Assembly: GCF_026676115.1 (NCBI RefSeq) | Contig: NZ_JAPONB010000002.1 | Coordinates: 186,001 to 250,000 of the forward strand | Reading direction: 5' to 3' | DNA: 64,000 bases | From: Salinimicrobium sp. TH3 | Lineage (GTDB): Bacteria > Bacteroidota > Bacteroidia > Flavobacteriales > Flavobacteriaceae | Shown: in pieces, positions 44,802-53,544 of the stretch | Numbering within the stretch: the first letter of the stretch is position 1 | Layout of the letters: each line of letters begins with the position of its first letter | Translations under genes and position numbers: made by a program | Notes under the pieces: generated by a model | Seen by the model: only the letters and a program-made list of their open reading frames with translations | Told to the model about the DNA's origin: nothing | Databases searched by the model: none

Positions 44802-45803
44802 ATGGCATCAATAGATGAGAACAATGTCCTTGAGATTTTAGGCAAAAAGGTTCCTCCCGGTAAAAGTATGACGATCAACTTCAATATGGCGAAGCTTCAT
44901 ACTACCACACATGTAGAAGTACCAATCATCATTGAAAGATCGAAAAAACCGGGTCCGGTTATACTTATTACTGCAGGAATTCACGGGGATGAGATTAATG
45001 GAGTTGAGGTGGTACGCCAGCTCATTGTAAAAGAGATCAACAAGCCTGCAAGAGGTACAGTAATATGTATTCCAATTCTTAATGTCTTTGGGTTCCTAAA
45101 CATGGCGCGGGAATTTCCCGACGGCCGTGATCTAAACAGGGTATTTCCGGGAACCAAGAATGGTTCACTGGCCAGTCGGTTTGCATACCAGTTTGTTCAA
45201 AAGATCCTCCCGGTAGCCGATTTCTGTATGGACTTCCATACCGGAGGCGCAAGTAGGTTCAACGCACCCCAAATAAGAATAAAAAAGGGAGAAGAAATGG
45301 CTATGCATTATGCCAGGGTCTTTAATGCTCCTTTTACTATAATTTCAAAAACAATTTCCAAGTCCTATAGGGAGACCTGTGCTAGACAGGGAAAACCCGT
45401 TTTATTATTTGAAGGTGGTAAATCACAGGACAGTAACAAAACCGTGGCTAAACATGGTGTTGATGGCGTAATGCGCATTCTTTCTCACTTTGAAATGCTC
45501 AAGCCAAAATTTGATGTCCCAGACCCTACAGGGGAAACAATTTTGATCGACTACAGCAGCTGGATGCGTGCAAAATACAGCGGACTCCTGCACGTAAAGA
45601 TCCCATGTGGTAAACACGTGGAAAAAGGAGAGTACATAGCCATTATTACAGATCCTTATGGAAAACTGAGGCATAAAGTGAAAGCCCCAAATTCCGGGTA
45701 TATAATTAATGTAAATGAATCTCCCATTGTTTACCAGGGGGATGCTATTTTTCATATTTCTCTTTCAAAAGAAACCTATGAACAAGAAGCAGCTTCGGCT
45801 TGA
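44802..45803 (+). CDS. succinylglutamate desuccinylase/aspartoacylase family (M14-like)
   Basis: This zinc-dependent carboxypeptidase-like or deacylase protein has 333 aa. Zinc ligands appear as H61/E64 (GIHGDEINGVE) and H146 (DFHTGGASR). A C-terminal biotinyl/lipoyl-like barrel (FMPHVEKGEYIAIITDPYGK-like: KHVEKGEYIAIITDPYGK) follows. It comes directly after rimK and overlaps the folate gene at 45778 by 26 nt. It could remove the product of RimK or act on a small amidated compound. No assignment beyond the family is possible. Confidence 0.9.
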   Translation: MASIDENNVLEILGKKVPPGKSMTINFNMAKLHTTTHVEVPIIIERSKKPGPVILITAGIHGDEINGVEVVRQLIVKEINKPARGTVICIPILNVFGFLNMAREFPDGRDLNRVFPGTKNGSLASRFAYQFVQKILPVADFCMDFHTGGASRFNAPQIRIKKGEEMAMHYARVFNAPFTIISKTISKSYRETCARQGKPVLLFEGGKSQDSNKTVAKHGVDGVMRILSHFEMLKPKFDVPDPTGETILIDYSSWMRAKYSGLLHVKIPCGKHVEKGEYIAIITDPYGKLRHKVKAPNSGYIINVNESPIVYQGDAIFHISLSKETYEQEAASA

Positions 45804-46350
45804 ATACAAAAAACTGAGGGAGGTACTAACTCCCGATGATATTGAAAAAGGAAGCCTTAAGATCGCCAACAATCTTTTAAGTCTACCCATTTGGGATTAC
45901 ACTTATTACCATCTCTTCCTGAGCATTTCAGAAAAAAAAGAAGTAGATACGCAGGATATTATGCACATTCTGCAGGGAAAGGATAAGAATATAGTTCTCT
46001 CAAAATCAGATTTCAAAAGCGGCTCACTCATAAATTATTTGCTTACAGACTCCACAGTAATTAAAGTCAACGACTGGGGCATTCCCGAACCTGTAGACGG
46101 TATCGAGATCCCTGCTTCAAAAATCGACGTTGTATTTATTCCGCTGTTGGTCTTTGATCAAAAAGGCAACAGGATAGGCTATGGCAAAGGATTTTATGAC
46201 AAGTTTCTTAGCCGCTGTACTAAAGAAGTAGTTAAGGTTGGATTGTCCCTCTTTCCTGCCGAAGAAGAGATCCAGGAAATTAATGAACACGACGTTCCAT
46301 TGGATTACTGTGTCACTCCAGAGAAAATATATAATTTCAAAAATTTGTAA
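45778..46350 (+). CDS. 5-formyltetrahydrofolate cyclo-ligase
   Basis: This enzyme (190 aa) converts 5-formyl-THF to 5,10-methenyl-THF using ATP in the cytosol. The family motifs are an N-terminal KKQLRLEYKKLREVL helix, the substrate loop VVFIPLLVFDQKGNRIGYGK and the signature GKGFYDKFL. ATG 45778 is preferred; it overlaps the aspartoacylase gene by 26 nt. An earlier frame start at 45715 would add a hydrophobic tail that the family lacks. Confidence 0.94.
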   Translation: MNKKQLRLEYKKLREVLTPDDIEKGSLKIANNLLSLPIWDYTYYHLFLSISEKKEVDTQDIMHILQGKDKNIVLSKSDFKSGSLINYLLTDSTVIKVNDWGIPEPVDGIEIPASKIDVVFIPLLVFDQKGNRIGYGKGFYDKFLSRCTKEVVKVGLSLFPAEEEIQEINEHDVPLDYCVTPEKIYNFKNL

Positions 46351-46397
46351 ACCTACAGGTTTTCAATTACTTTTAGTCCATCCAATGTGGTATTTTA

Positions 46398-47849
46398 ATG
46401 CTCAACGACCTCCAGCTAAACAGTATTCTAGAAGACTTTGACGTTGCTTACTGGAAGATCAACCTCCTTACCAAAGAGATTTCCTGGTCACCTCATTTTA
46501 ATTTTCTAATTGGTAATCCCGACACTGGCGGAGATAAATTCGAATATTTCCTCAACAATATTCTGCATAAAGATTACCGCTACGACTTTAGGGAGCATTT
46601 TGAGGATCTTACCAACCGCCATAAACCATTTACTGCTGAAATTAGGCTTAAGCTCGAAAACGGCAAATACCGCTGGTTTGAATGCCGAAATCTTAAGAGC
46701 AGGGAGAAAGGGCTCGCAGATGCTGCCGTACTTTTATTTGTAAATATTCACCAGGCAAAGCGTGATGAATATACTATTGAAGAAAACTTTTTCTACTACC
46801 GTGAAACTGCCGAGATGACCTCCACCGGGGGCTGGTATTTTGATGTGGATACCCAGGCTGTATATTGGGATAATGTAACCAAGAAGATCCTTGAATGTCC
46901 AATGGATTACGAACCCAACCCCCATGATAAAATGAGGTTCTACGCCGGGGATCACCATGAGAAAGTGGAGAACATGCTCAAAAAATGTTCAAAATTCGGA
47001 GTTCCCTTTAAAATGGAAATCAAGATGCGAACCCTTCACAATAGGGAATTTTGGGTAAGGACCACAGGTAAACCGGTATACAATAATGATCAGGAGATAA
47101 TAGGAATAAGAGGGGTTTATCAGGACATTGATGAGCAAAAGACGAATGAATTAAACCTTCAGAATTCTCTGGATATCATAGCTTCTCAAAATTCAAGACT
47201 CTTTAATTTTGCACATATTGTATCCCACCAACTGCGATCCCACAGCAGTAATTTGAGCCTCATTTCACAACTTCTTGGAGAGGCAAAAAATGTGGAAGAT
47301 AAACTGGACCTGCTCCTTAATATAAATGACATTTCCGAAAATCTTGAAGAGGCCATTAGTAATCTTAACGAGGTAGTAACCAGACAGAACAATCTGAAGA
47401 AGGAAAAGCAACTGGTGAAATTCAAAGATGCTCTTGAGGTGGTTATTGCATCAACTTCTTCCCTGATTAAAAGGGAAAATGCGGAGATCATCGCCGAATT
47501 TGATGCATTGAACGAAATAAGCTACATTTCTGAGTATCTGGAGAGTATTTTATTAAATTTGATAACAAACGCCATAAAATATAAGTTCAAAGGAAGAAAA
47601 CCTGTAATTTTTATCCAGACGTATAAAGAGCATGGGGAGAATTTCCTGGAGGTAAGTGACAATGGAATGGGGATCGATCTTGATGAGCACGGGGATAAAA
47701 TGTTTGGAATGTACAAGACATTTCACCGGCATCCCGAAGCAAATGGAATTGGTCTTTTTATAACTAAAAATCAGGTTGAAACCCTGGGGGGAAGCATTTC
47801 AGTTACCAGCACAGTAAACATTGGCACAACCTTTAAAATTAAATTCTAA
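46398..47849 (+). CDS. soluble PAS-domain histidine kinase
   Basis: This 483-aa sensor kinase has no membrane segment. Two PAS domains (about 1-125 and 130-255) are followed by a dimerization region with phospho-acceptor H277 in VSHQLRSHSSN, and an HATPase domain with N-box LLNLITNAIKYK, G1 VSDNGMGID, F-box and G2 GIGLFI. The canonical P after SHQLR is replaced by H. It lies 3 nt before the receiver gene. It would sense a cytoplasmic ligand; which one cannot be told. Confidence 0.92.
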   Translation: MLNDLQLNSILEDFDVAYWKINLLTKEISWSPHFNFLIGNPDTGGDKFEYFLNNILHKDYRYDFREHFEDLTNRHKPFTAEIRLKLENGKYRWFECRNLKSREKGLADAAVLLFVNIHQAKRDEYTIEENFFYYRETAEMTSTGGWYFDVDTQAVYWDNVTKKILECPMDYEPNPHDKMRFYAGDHHEKVENMLKKCSKFGVPFKMEIKMRTLHNREFWVRTTGKPVYNNDQEIIGIRGVYQDIDEQKTNELNLQNSLDIIASQNSRLFNFAHIVSHQLRSHSSNLSLISQLLGEAKNVEDKLDLLLNINDISENLEEAISNLNEVVTRQNNLKKEKQLVKFKDALEVVIASTSSLIKRENAEIIAEFDALNEISYISEYLESILLNLITNAIKYKFKGRKPVIFIQTYKEHGENFLEVSDNGMGIDLDEHGDKMFGMYKTFHRHPEANGIGLFITKNQVETLGGSISVTSTVNIGTTFKIKF

Positions 47850-47852
47850 ATC

Positions 47853-48266
47853 ATGGCTCACCCTATAGAACTTGCATGCATAATTGATGATGACAAGATC
47901 TATGTTAACCTGGTAAAGAAGATCATTGAGATCAAAAAGCTCTCTCAAAACCTTATTATCTTCAAAAATGGCAAAGAAGCCCTTGATTATTTCAAGGCCA
48001 CTTTGGAAAGTGTAAATGAAGATCGCCTTCCCAATATTATTTTTCTGGATCTAAACATGCCTATCATGGACGGCTGGGAATTCCTGAGTGAGTTTGTAAA
48101 AATTAAAAATAATTTCAATAAAAAGATCACACTTTACGTGGTAAGTTCTTCCATAGATCCAAGGGATCTGGAAAGAGCAAAATCGTTTAATATGGTAACC
48201 GATTATTTGATCAAGCCAATTGAACTAAAGCGGTTTGAAAAGATCTTTAGCCGGGAGGTGGCCTAA
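47853..48266 (+). CDS. single-domain response regulator
   Basis: This 137-aa protein is only a receiver domain. The acidic pocket is D12-D14 (CIIDDDK), the phosphoacceptor D66 (FLDLNMP), and the conserved Thr/Ser and Lys follow in YVVSSSIDP and DYLIKP. No output domain is present, so it must signal by protein contact, as in CheY-like or phosphorelay receivers. It follows the kinase by 3 nt and is surely its partner. Its stop codon overlaps the lspA stop by 4 nt. Confidence 0.93.
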   Translation: MAHPIELACIIDDDKIYVNLVKKIIEIKKLSQNLIIFKNGKEALDYFKATLESVNEDRLPNIIFLDLNMPIMDGWEFLSEFVKIKNNFNKKITLYVVSSSIDPRDLERAKSFNMVTDYLIKPIELKRFEKIFSREVA

Positions 48267-48898
48267 GCTACTGCTTTTTTGGAGTGCTTCTCTTCCTCTT
48301 CATGTTCCGGAAAAGCTTTTTTACTAAAAATAAGGAGCAGAAATACCCCTATCGTTATTGAGGAATCGGCAATATTAAATACCGGCTCAAAAAAAGTAAA
48401 ATACTCACCTCCCCAAAACGGCAACCACTCCGGCAAATAGCCCGACCATAAAGGGAAATACAACATGTCTACTACATTACCATGCAGGAGGGTACCATAA
48501 CCTCCTTCTTCGGGTAAAAATGTGGCAATCTGGTTATAACTGTGATTAAAGATTTCACCGTAGAAAACAGAATCTATAATATTCCCAAAAGCACCGGCGA
48601 AGATCATCGAAATTGCGACTATGAGTATTCTTGACCCGTTCTTGCGAACAGAATCCCAAAGCCAGTAAGCTATACCTACAATGGCCACCAGTCTAAAGCT
48701 GGTGAGCAGCAGTTTTCCATATTCCCCCGGAATCCTTGCGCCCCAGGCCATGCCTTCATTTTCCACAAATAAGATCCTGAACCAATCAAAGACTTTTATC
48801 TCCTCCCCCAACATAAAGTTGGTTTTAATATAGAATTTCGAAACCTGATCGATGATCAGAATAAGGATGATGATAAGGGAAGCTTTCTTTAAAGACAT
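48263..48898 (-). CDS. lspA: lipoprotein signal peptidase II
   Basis: LspA removes the signal peptide of lipoproteins in the inner membrane after lipidation. The protein has 211 aa, longer than the 164 aa of E. coli, with an extended periplasmic loop as in other Bacteroidota. Catalytic aspartates are seen in GNIIDSVFYG and FNIADSSIT. Four membrane helices can be traced. It sits last in a minus-strand cluster ileS, DksA-like, DUF4097-like, lspA. This order is common in Bacteroidota. Confidence 0.94.
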   Translation of the reverse strand: MSLKKASLIIILILIIDQVSKFYIKTNFMLGEEIKVFDWFRILFVENEGMAWGARIPGEYGKLLLTSFRLVAIVGIAYWLWDSVRKNGSRILIVAISMIFAGAFGNIIDSVFYGEIFNHSYNQIATFLPEEGGYGTLLHGNVVDMLYFPLWSGYLPEWLPFWGGEYFTFFEPVFNIADSSITIGVFLLLIFSKKAFPEHEEEEKHSKKAVA

Positions 48899-48932
48899 TG
48901 AAAATGAATTGAACGGGGCAAAAATACTAATA

Positions 48933-49553
48933 TTATTTAGTTTCCGAGATCTTTATGTCCCCATTGATACTGGTTAATACCATTTTATGATTTCCATGAA
49001 GAATATTAGGAATTTCTACTTCTCCATTCCTGGATTTCGCTTCGGCATTTATGCTGCGCGCTGTGCCAAGGATATTGCCATCATAGGTGTTTATTACCGC
49101 ATCTCCAAGAAAATCCTCAAGGTAACAGGAACCATTTTTTAGCTGTACAATTACTTGTTCATAAATCCCAGTGAGATAAACCGAAGCCACATTAGAATTT
49201 ACTTCAATTATCATATTTTTTGGAATCTCGAGCTCCACTTCCATAGAAAATACTTTATGAGCACTAAGTTTATCATATCCATTTTGCAGGATCTCCCTAT
49301 AACGGGAGGCAAGGATTAAGGTCTCATCGCGAAGCTCTGCATCCAGGCTAATGTCGTTAAAGTATTCTCCCTCGGTATGGGTGGTAATAACGACCTCCTT
49401 CCCGGGGCCGGTACTAAAACTCACTTTGAAAACCTCGTCGCCGGAGAGTGATATCTTTTTTATATTGTCTGCACTAATAACTTCCCGGGTCACCTTTTGA
49501 GCGTTTACCGAACAGAAAAAGAGCAGAAAAAAAGGAAAGAGGTAAAATTTCAT
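48933..49553 (-). CDS. DUF4097-like secreted beta-strand protein
   Basis: This 206-aa protein has a signal peptide (cleavage near FCSVNAQ) and repeated short beta strands (YEQVIVQLKNGSCYLEDFLG, INTYDGNILGTARSINAE, SRNGEVEIPNIL), giving a parallel beta-helix-like pattern as in DUF4097/DUF2807 adhesin-like proteins. It is likely periplasmic or on the cell surface. Its function is unknown. A terminator at 49568-49605 separates it from the DksA-like gene, so it may have a different promoter from ileS. Confidence 0.7.
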   Translation of the reverse strand: MKFYLFPFFLLFFCSVNAQKVTREVISADNIKKISLSGDEVFKVSFSTGPGKEVVITTHTEGEYFNDISLDAELRDETLILASRYREILQNGYDKLSAHKVFSMEVELEIPKNMIIEVNSNVASVYLTGIYEQVIVQLKNGSCYLEDFLGDAVINTYDGNILGTARSINAEAKSRNGEVEIPNILHGNHKMVLTSINGDIKISETK

Positions 49554-49567
49554 AGCTGCAGGAAAAC

Positions 49568-49605
49568 AAAAAACGCTCCAAACCCATAAGGACGGAGCGC
49601 TTTTT
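49568..49605 (-). terminator. terminator after the DksA-like gene
   Basis: AAAAAACGCTCC and GGAGCGCTTTTT pair with one mismatch around a 14-nt loop, with a T-run on either side. It terminates the ileS-dksA-like transcript on the minus strand. Confidence 0.75.
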
Positions 49606-49622
49606 AATTGGAAAGCCAGGCC

Positions 49623-50006
49623 TTAGCGTTGCATATTCTTGGCTTCGATACTTAGTGTAGCATGTGGAACTAATTTTAGGCGCTCTTTGGCAATTAGTTT
49701 TCCGGTTACCCTACAAATTCCATAAGTTTTACTTTCAATACGCACAAGGGCGTTCTTAAGATCACGAATGAATTTTTCCTGACGAATTGCCAACTGCGAA
49801 TTCGCCTCTTTACTCATCGTTTCACTACCTTCTTCAAAAGCCTTGAACGTTGGAGAGGTGTCATCTGTCCCGTTGTTTCCGTCATTCATGTAAGCGCTCT
49901 TGTAAAGGTCCAGCTGCTCCTTTGCCTTCTCGATCTTGGCAAGGATCAATGTCCTGAATTCCGCCAGCTCTGCGTCGCTGTAGCGTTCTTTTACTTCTGT
50001 TGACAT
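49623..50006 (-). CDS. DksA/TraR-like protein with degenerate zinc finger
   Basis: This 127-aa coiled-coil protein of the DksA/TraR family would bind RNA polymerase in the secondary channel. The helical N-terminus (AEFRTLILAKIEKAKEQL) and the acidic loop region are seen. The zinc finger reads YGICRVTGKLIAKERLKLVPH, so only the first Cys is kept, which is common in Bacteroidota. It follows ileS by 5 nt and is surely co-transcribed. Whether the protein responds to ppGpp is not shown. Confidence 0.88.
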   Translation of the reverse strand: MSTEVKERYSDAELAEFRTLILAKIEKAKEQLDLYKSAYMNDGNNGTDDTSPTFKAFEEGSETMSKEANSQLAIRQEKFIRDLKNALVRIESKTYGICRVTGKLIAKERLKLVPHATLSIEAKNMQR

Positions 50007-50011
50007 AGTTC

Positions 50012-53000
50012 TTAATGTTTTTTAATTAACAACCTTGTGGTCACTTCATCAAAAGAAACTTCCAGTCCGTTGTTCACTTCTTCTGCTAAGTCGAGATTTG
50101 CAGTAAGGGTTTCGGTTTTTATATACTCAATATTTTGTTGAACGGCCTCCTCGACAGTACCGTCCTTTTGTAGGGTCACATCTATTTTATCAGTTACTTC
50201 AAATCCGGAATCTTTTCTAAGGTTCTGAATTCTGTTAACCAATTCTCTTGCAATACCTTCTTTCTTGAGATCATCAGAAATAGTAATATCAAGAGCGACT
50301 GTGATATTTCCTGAATTGGCCACCAGCCAACCTTCAATATCCTGGGAGGTGATTTCTACATCCCCACTCTCTAATGTAAGGAAATTCCCATTAACCTCAA
50401 CCTGAATTTCACCGTCACGCTCAATTTTCTGAATGTCTTCTGCGGAAAAATTATTAATCTTTCCCGCTATAAGTTTCATATCCTTGCCAAATCGAGGTCC
50501 CAGAACTTTAAAGTTCGGCTTGATTTGTTTTACAAGAATTCCTGAAGCATCATCAATAAGCTCAAGTTCCTTTACGTTCACCTCAGATTTTATAAGATCG
50601 GCTACTGCGGCGATCTCTTTTCTCTGTTGTTCATCAAGTACGGGGATCATCACTCTCTGTAAAGGTTGTCTCACCTTGATCATCTCTTTTTTTCTAAGGG
50701 AAAGGACCAGGGAAGATACTGTTTGCGCCTTTTGCATTTGTCGCTCCAGCTCCTTGTCTACAAAGCGTTGATCTGCCTGTGGAAAGTATGCCAGGTGTAC
50801 CGACTCAAAATCTTCTTTTTGAGTAGCCTTTTCAAGATCTCTGTACAACCTGTCCATAAAGAACGGTGCAACGGGTGCCCCAAGTTTAGCAACGGTTTCA
50901 AGACACGTATAAAGGGTTTGATATGCAGAGATCTTATCTGTACCGTATTCGCCTTTCCAGAACCTTCTGCGGCAAAGCCTCACATACCAGTTGCTCAGGT
51001 TTTCCTGAACAAATTCAGAAATTGCCCGCGTTGCTTTGGTGGGTTCATAATCTGCATAGAAATTATCTACTTTCTCGATTAAAGTGTGTAATTCTGAAAG
51101 TATCCAACGATCTATTTCAGGTCTTTCCTCAAGCGGCACATCGGCTTTAGAATAAGTGAAGTTGTCAAGGTTGGCATAGAGAGAAAAGAAAGAATAGGTA
51201 TTGTAAAGTGTACCGAAGAACTTGCGTCTTACCTCTGCAATTCCTTCAATATCAAATTTCAAATTATCCCATGGATTTGCATTTGAGATCATATACCACC
51301 TGGTGGCATCGGGTCCAAAGGCAGCCAGGGTTTCAAAAGGATCTACCGCATTTCCAAGACGCTTGGACATTTTTTGTCCATTCTTGTCAAGCACGAGCCC
51401 ATTAGAAACAACATTTTTATATGCAACATCATCAAAGGTCATTGTTGCAATAGCATGCAGGGTATAGAACCATCCTCTGGTTTGGTCAACGCCCTCGGCT
51501 ATGAAATCGGCTTTTCGCCAGGTTTTTTCTACTTTTTCGGCATTTTCAAAAGGATAATGCCATTGAGAATAAGGCATGGAACCGGAATCAAACCAAACAT
51601 CAATAAGATCGGCTTCACGTTTCATCGGCTTTCCTGAAGCCGAAACCAACACGATCTCATCAACCACATTTTTATGCAGGTCTACCTTGTCATAGTTTTC
51701 ATCACTAAAGTTTCCGGGTTCAAAATCCGCAAAAAGATCAGCCTTCAGGAAGCCTGCTTCCACAGACTTTTTCATTTCTTCCTTCAGCTCTTCTATAGAA
51801 CCAATGATCTTTTCTTCCTTCCCATCCTCGGTCCTCCAGATTGGCAGCGGAATACCCCAATATCTGGACCTTGAAAGGTTCCAGTCATTAGCGTTGGCAA
51901 GCCAGTTACCAAAACGACCTTCCCCGGTAGATTTTGGTTTCCAGTTGATTTGCTGGTTCAGTTCAAACATTCGGTCCTTGAAGTCTGTTACTTTGATAAA
52001 CCAGGAATCTAAAGGATAATATAATATTGGTTTATCTGTTCTCCAGCAATTTGGATAACTATGGACGTATTTTTCAACCTTGAATGCTCTGTTTTCCTCC
52101 TTCAGTTTTATCGCCAGCTCTACATCTACAGATTTTTCGGGAGCTTCCCCGTCATCATAATATTCGTTCTTGACGTATTTGCCTCCATACTCACCCAGCT
52201 CCGGCCTGAATTTCCCCTGCAAATCCACAAGTGGAACAAGGTTTCCATTCTCATCTTTTACCAGCAGCGGTGGCACCTCTGGTTTAGCCTGTTTTGCGAC
52301 CATGGCATCATCGGCTCCAAAAGTTGGAGAGGTGTGTACAATCCCGGTACCATCTTCTGTGGTAACGAAATCTCCAAGAATTACTCTAAAGGCATTTTCG
52401 GGATGTTCATATGGCTGCGCATAAGGCAGGAGCTGCTCATATTTTACATTTTCGAGTTCTTTTCCGCGGAAAGACTCACCTATCAAAAATGGTATTTTTT
52501 TGTCTTCTTTTTTATAAGCTCTTAAAGCCTCTTCAGAATCCACTTTCTGGAACTTCTTGTCGAACTGCTTTTCGGCAAGGTCTTTTGCCACCACAACAGT
52601 GATAGGCTCAAAAGTGTATTGATTATAAGTCTTTACAGTGACATATTCGATCTTTGGCCCTACAGTAAGTGCAGTATTTGAAGGAAGCGTCCAGGGGGTT
52701 GTTGTCCAGGCAATGAAGAATATCTCTCCTTCAATTTTAGAAAGCATTGCCGGAAGAGTCTCCTTTTTCGCTTTGAACATGGCCGTAACTGTAGTATCGG
52801 TCACATCCTGGTAAGTTCCCGGTTGATTTAGCTCATGGGAACTAAGACCGGTTCCTGCTTTTGGCGAATATGGCTGTATCGTATAGCCTTTGTAAATAAG
52901 GCCTTTTTTGTAGATTTGGGAAAGCAGCCACCAAACTGTTTCCATGTATTTCGACTTATAAGTAATATATGGATCATCCATATCCACCCAATAGCCCATT

Positions 53001-53419
53001 TTTTCGGTAAGGTCGTTCCAAACATCGGTATAACGCATCACGGCATTCTTACATGCTTCGTTATACTCCTCTACACTTATCTTTTTTCCAATATCTTCCT
53101 TGGTGATGCCGAGCTCCTTCTCCACTCCCAGTTCAATAGGAAGCCCGTGAGTATCCCAGCCTGCTTTACGCTTTACCTGGAAACCCTTCTGGGTCTTAAA
53201 CCTACAGAAAATATCTTTAATGGCGCGTGCCATGACGTGGTGTATTCCGGGAAGTCCGTTTGCAGATGGTGGACCTTCAAAAAAGACAAAAGGCTCCTTT
53301 CCATCCCTGGAGGTAACACTCTTCTCAAAAACATCATTTTCCTTCCAAAAATGCAGAATTTCTTCAGCCACTTTTGGGAGGTCAAGTCCTTTATATTCAG
53401 GGAACTTTGCACTCATCAT
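50012..53419 (-). CDS. ileS: isoleucyl-tRNA synthetase, type 2, GIHH variant
   Basis: This enzyme charges tRNA-Ile. The protein has 1135 aa, the long eukaryote-like IleRS2 form. The class I HxGH signature is replaced by GIHH at 58-61 in PPSANGLPGIHHVMARA, while KMSKR is kept in KNGQKMSKRLGN. The editing domain and the anticodon-binding region (EIDRWILSELHTLIEK, then a long C-terminus) are present. A second Met lies at position 2. It begins the ileS-DksA-like pair. IleRS2 with this signature has been reported to resist mupirocin strongly. Confidence 0.96.
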   Translation of the reverse strand: MMSAKFPEYKGLDLPKVAEEILHFWKENDVFEKSVTSRDGKEPFVFFEGPPSANGLPGIHHVMARAIKDIFCRFKTQKGFQVKRKAGWDTHGLPIELGVEKELGITKEDIGKKISVEEYNEACKNAVMRYTDVWNDLTEKMGYWVDMDDPYITYKSKYMETVWWLLSQIYKKGLIYKGYTIQPYSPKAGTGLSSHELNQPGTYQDVTDTTVTAMFKAKKETLPAMLSKIEGEIFFIAWTTTPWTLPSNTALTVGPKIEYVTVKTYNQYTFEPITVVVAKDLAEKQFDKKFQKVDSEEALRAYKKEDKKIPFLIGESFRGKELENVKYEQLLPYAQPYEHPENAFRVILGDFVTTEDGTGIVHTSPTFGADDAMVAKQAKPEVPPLLVKDENGNLVPLVDLQGKFRPELGEYGGKYVKNEYYDDGEAPEKSVDVELAIKLKEENRAFKVEKYVHSYPNCWRTDKPILYYPLDSWFIKVTDFKDRMFELNQQINWKPKSTGEGRFGNWLANANDWNLSRSRYWGIPLPIWRTEDGKEEKIIGSIEELKEEMKKSVEAGFLKADLFADFEPGNFSDENYDKVDLHKNVVDEIVLVSASGKPMKREADLIDVWFDSGSMPYSQWHYPFENAEKVEKTWRKADFIAEGVDQTRGWFYTLHAIATMTFDDVAYKNVVSNGLVLDKNGQKMSKRLGNAVDPFETLAAFGPDATRWYMISNANPWDNLKFDIEGIAEVRRKFFGTLYNTYSFFSLYANLDNFTYSKADVPLEERPEIDRWILSELHTLIEKVDNFYADYEPTKATRAISEFVQENLSNWYVRLCRRRFWKGEYGTDKISAYQTLYTCLETVAKLGAPVAPFFMDRLYRDLEKATQKEDFESVHLAYFPQADQRFVDKELERQMQKAQTVSSLVLSLRKKEMIKVRQPLQRVMIPVLDEQQRKEIAAVADLIKSEVNVKELELIDDASGILVKQIKPNFKVLGPRFGKDMKLIAGKINNFSAEDIQKIERDGEIQVEVNGNFLTLESGDVEITSQDIEGWLVANSGNITVALDITISDDLKKEGIARELVNRIQNLRKDSGFEVTDKIDVTLQKDGTVEEAVQQNIEYIKTETLTANLDLAEEVNNGLEVSFDEVTTRLLIKKH

Positions 53420-53544
53420 CTTGTTCTTTCAAAATAGTTGCGCGAAAATAACGATTTTAAATAAATCCTAAGGTTTAAAAAGCGAAAACCTGAATACCAG
53501 CTGATAGTTATCAACCATAACAGCTCTATTTCCTGAAGTTTTAA

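Noticed and set aside
52061-52525. 154-aa reading frame antisense to ileS, and similar frames at 52835-53437 and 50666-51082
   Set aside because: These are shadows of the ileS codon pattern, rich in Phe, Leu and Cys, with no coherent domain.
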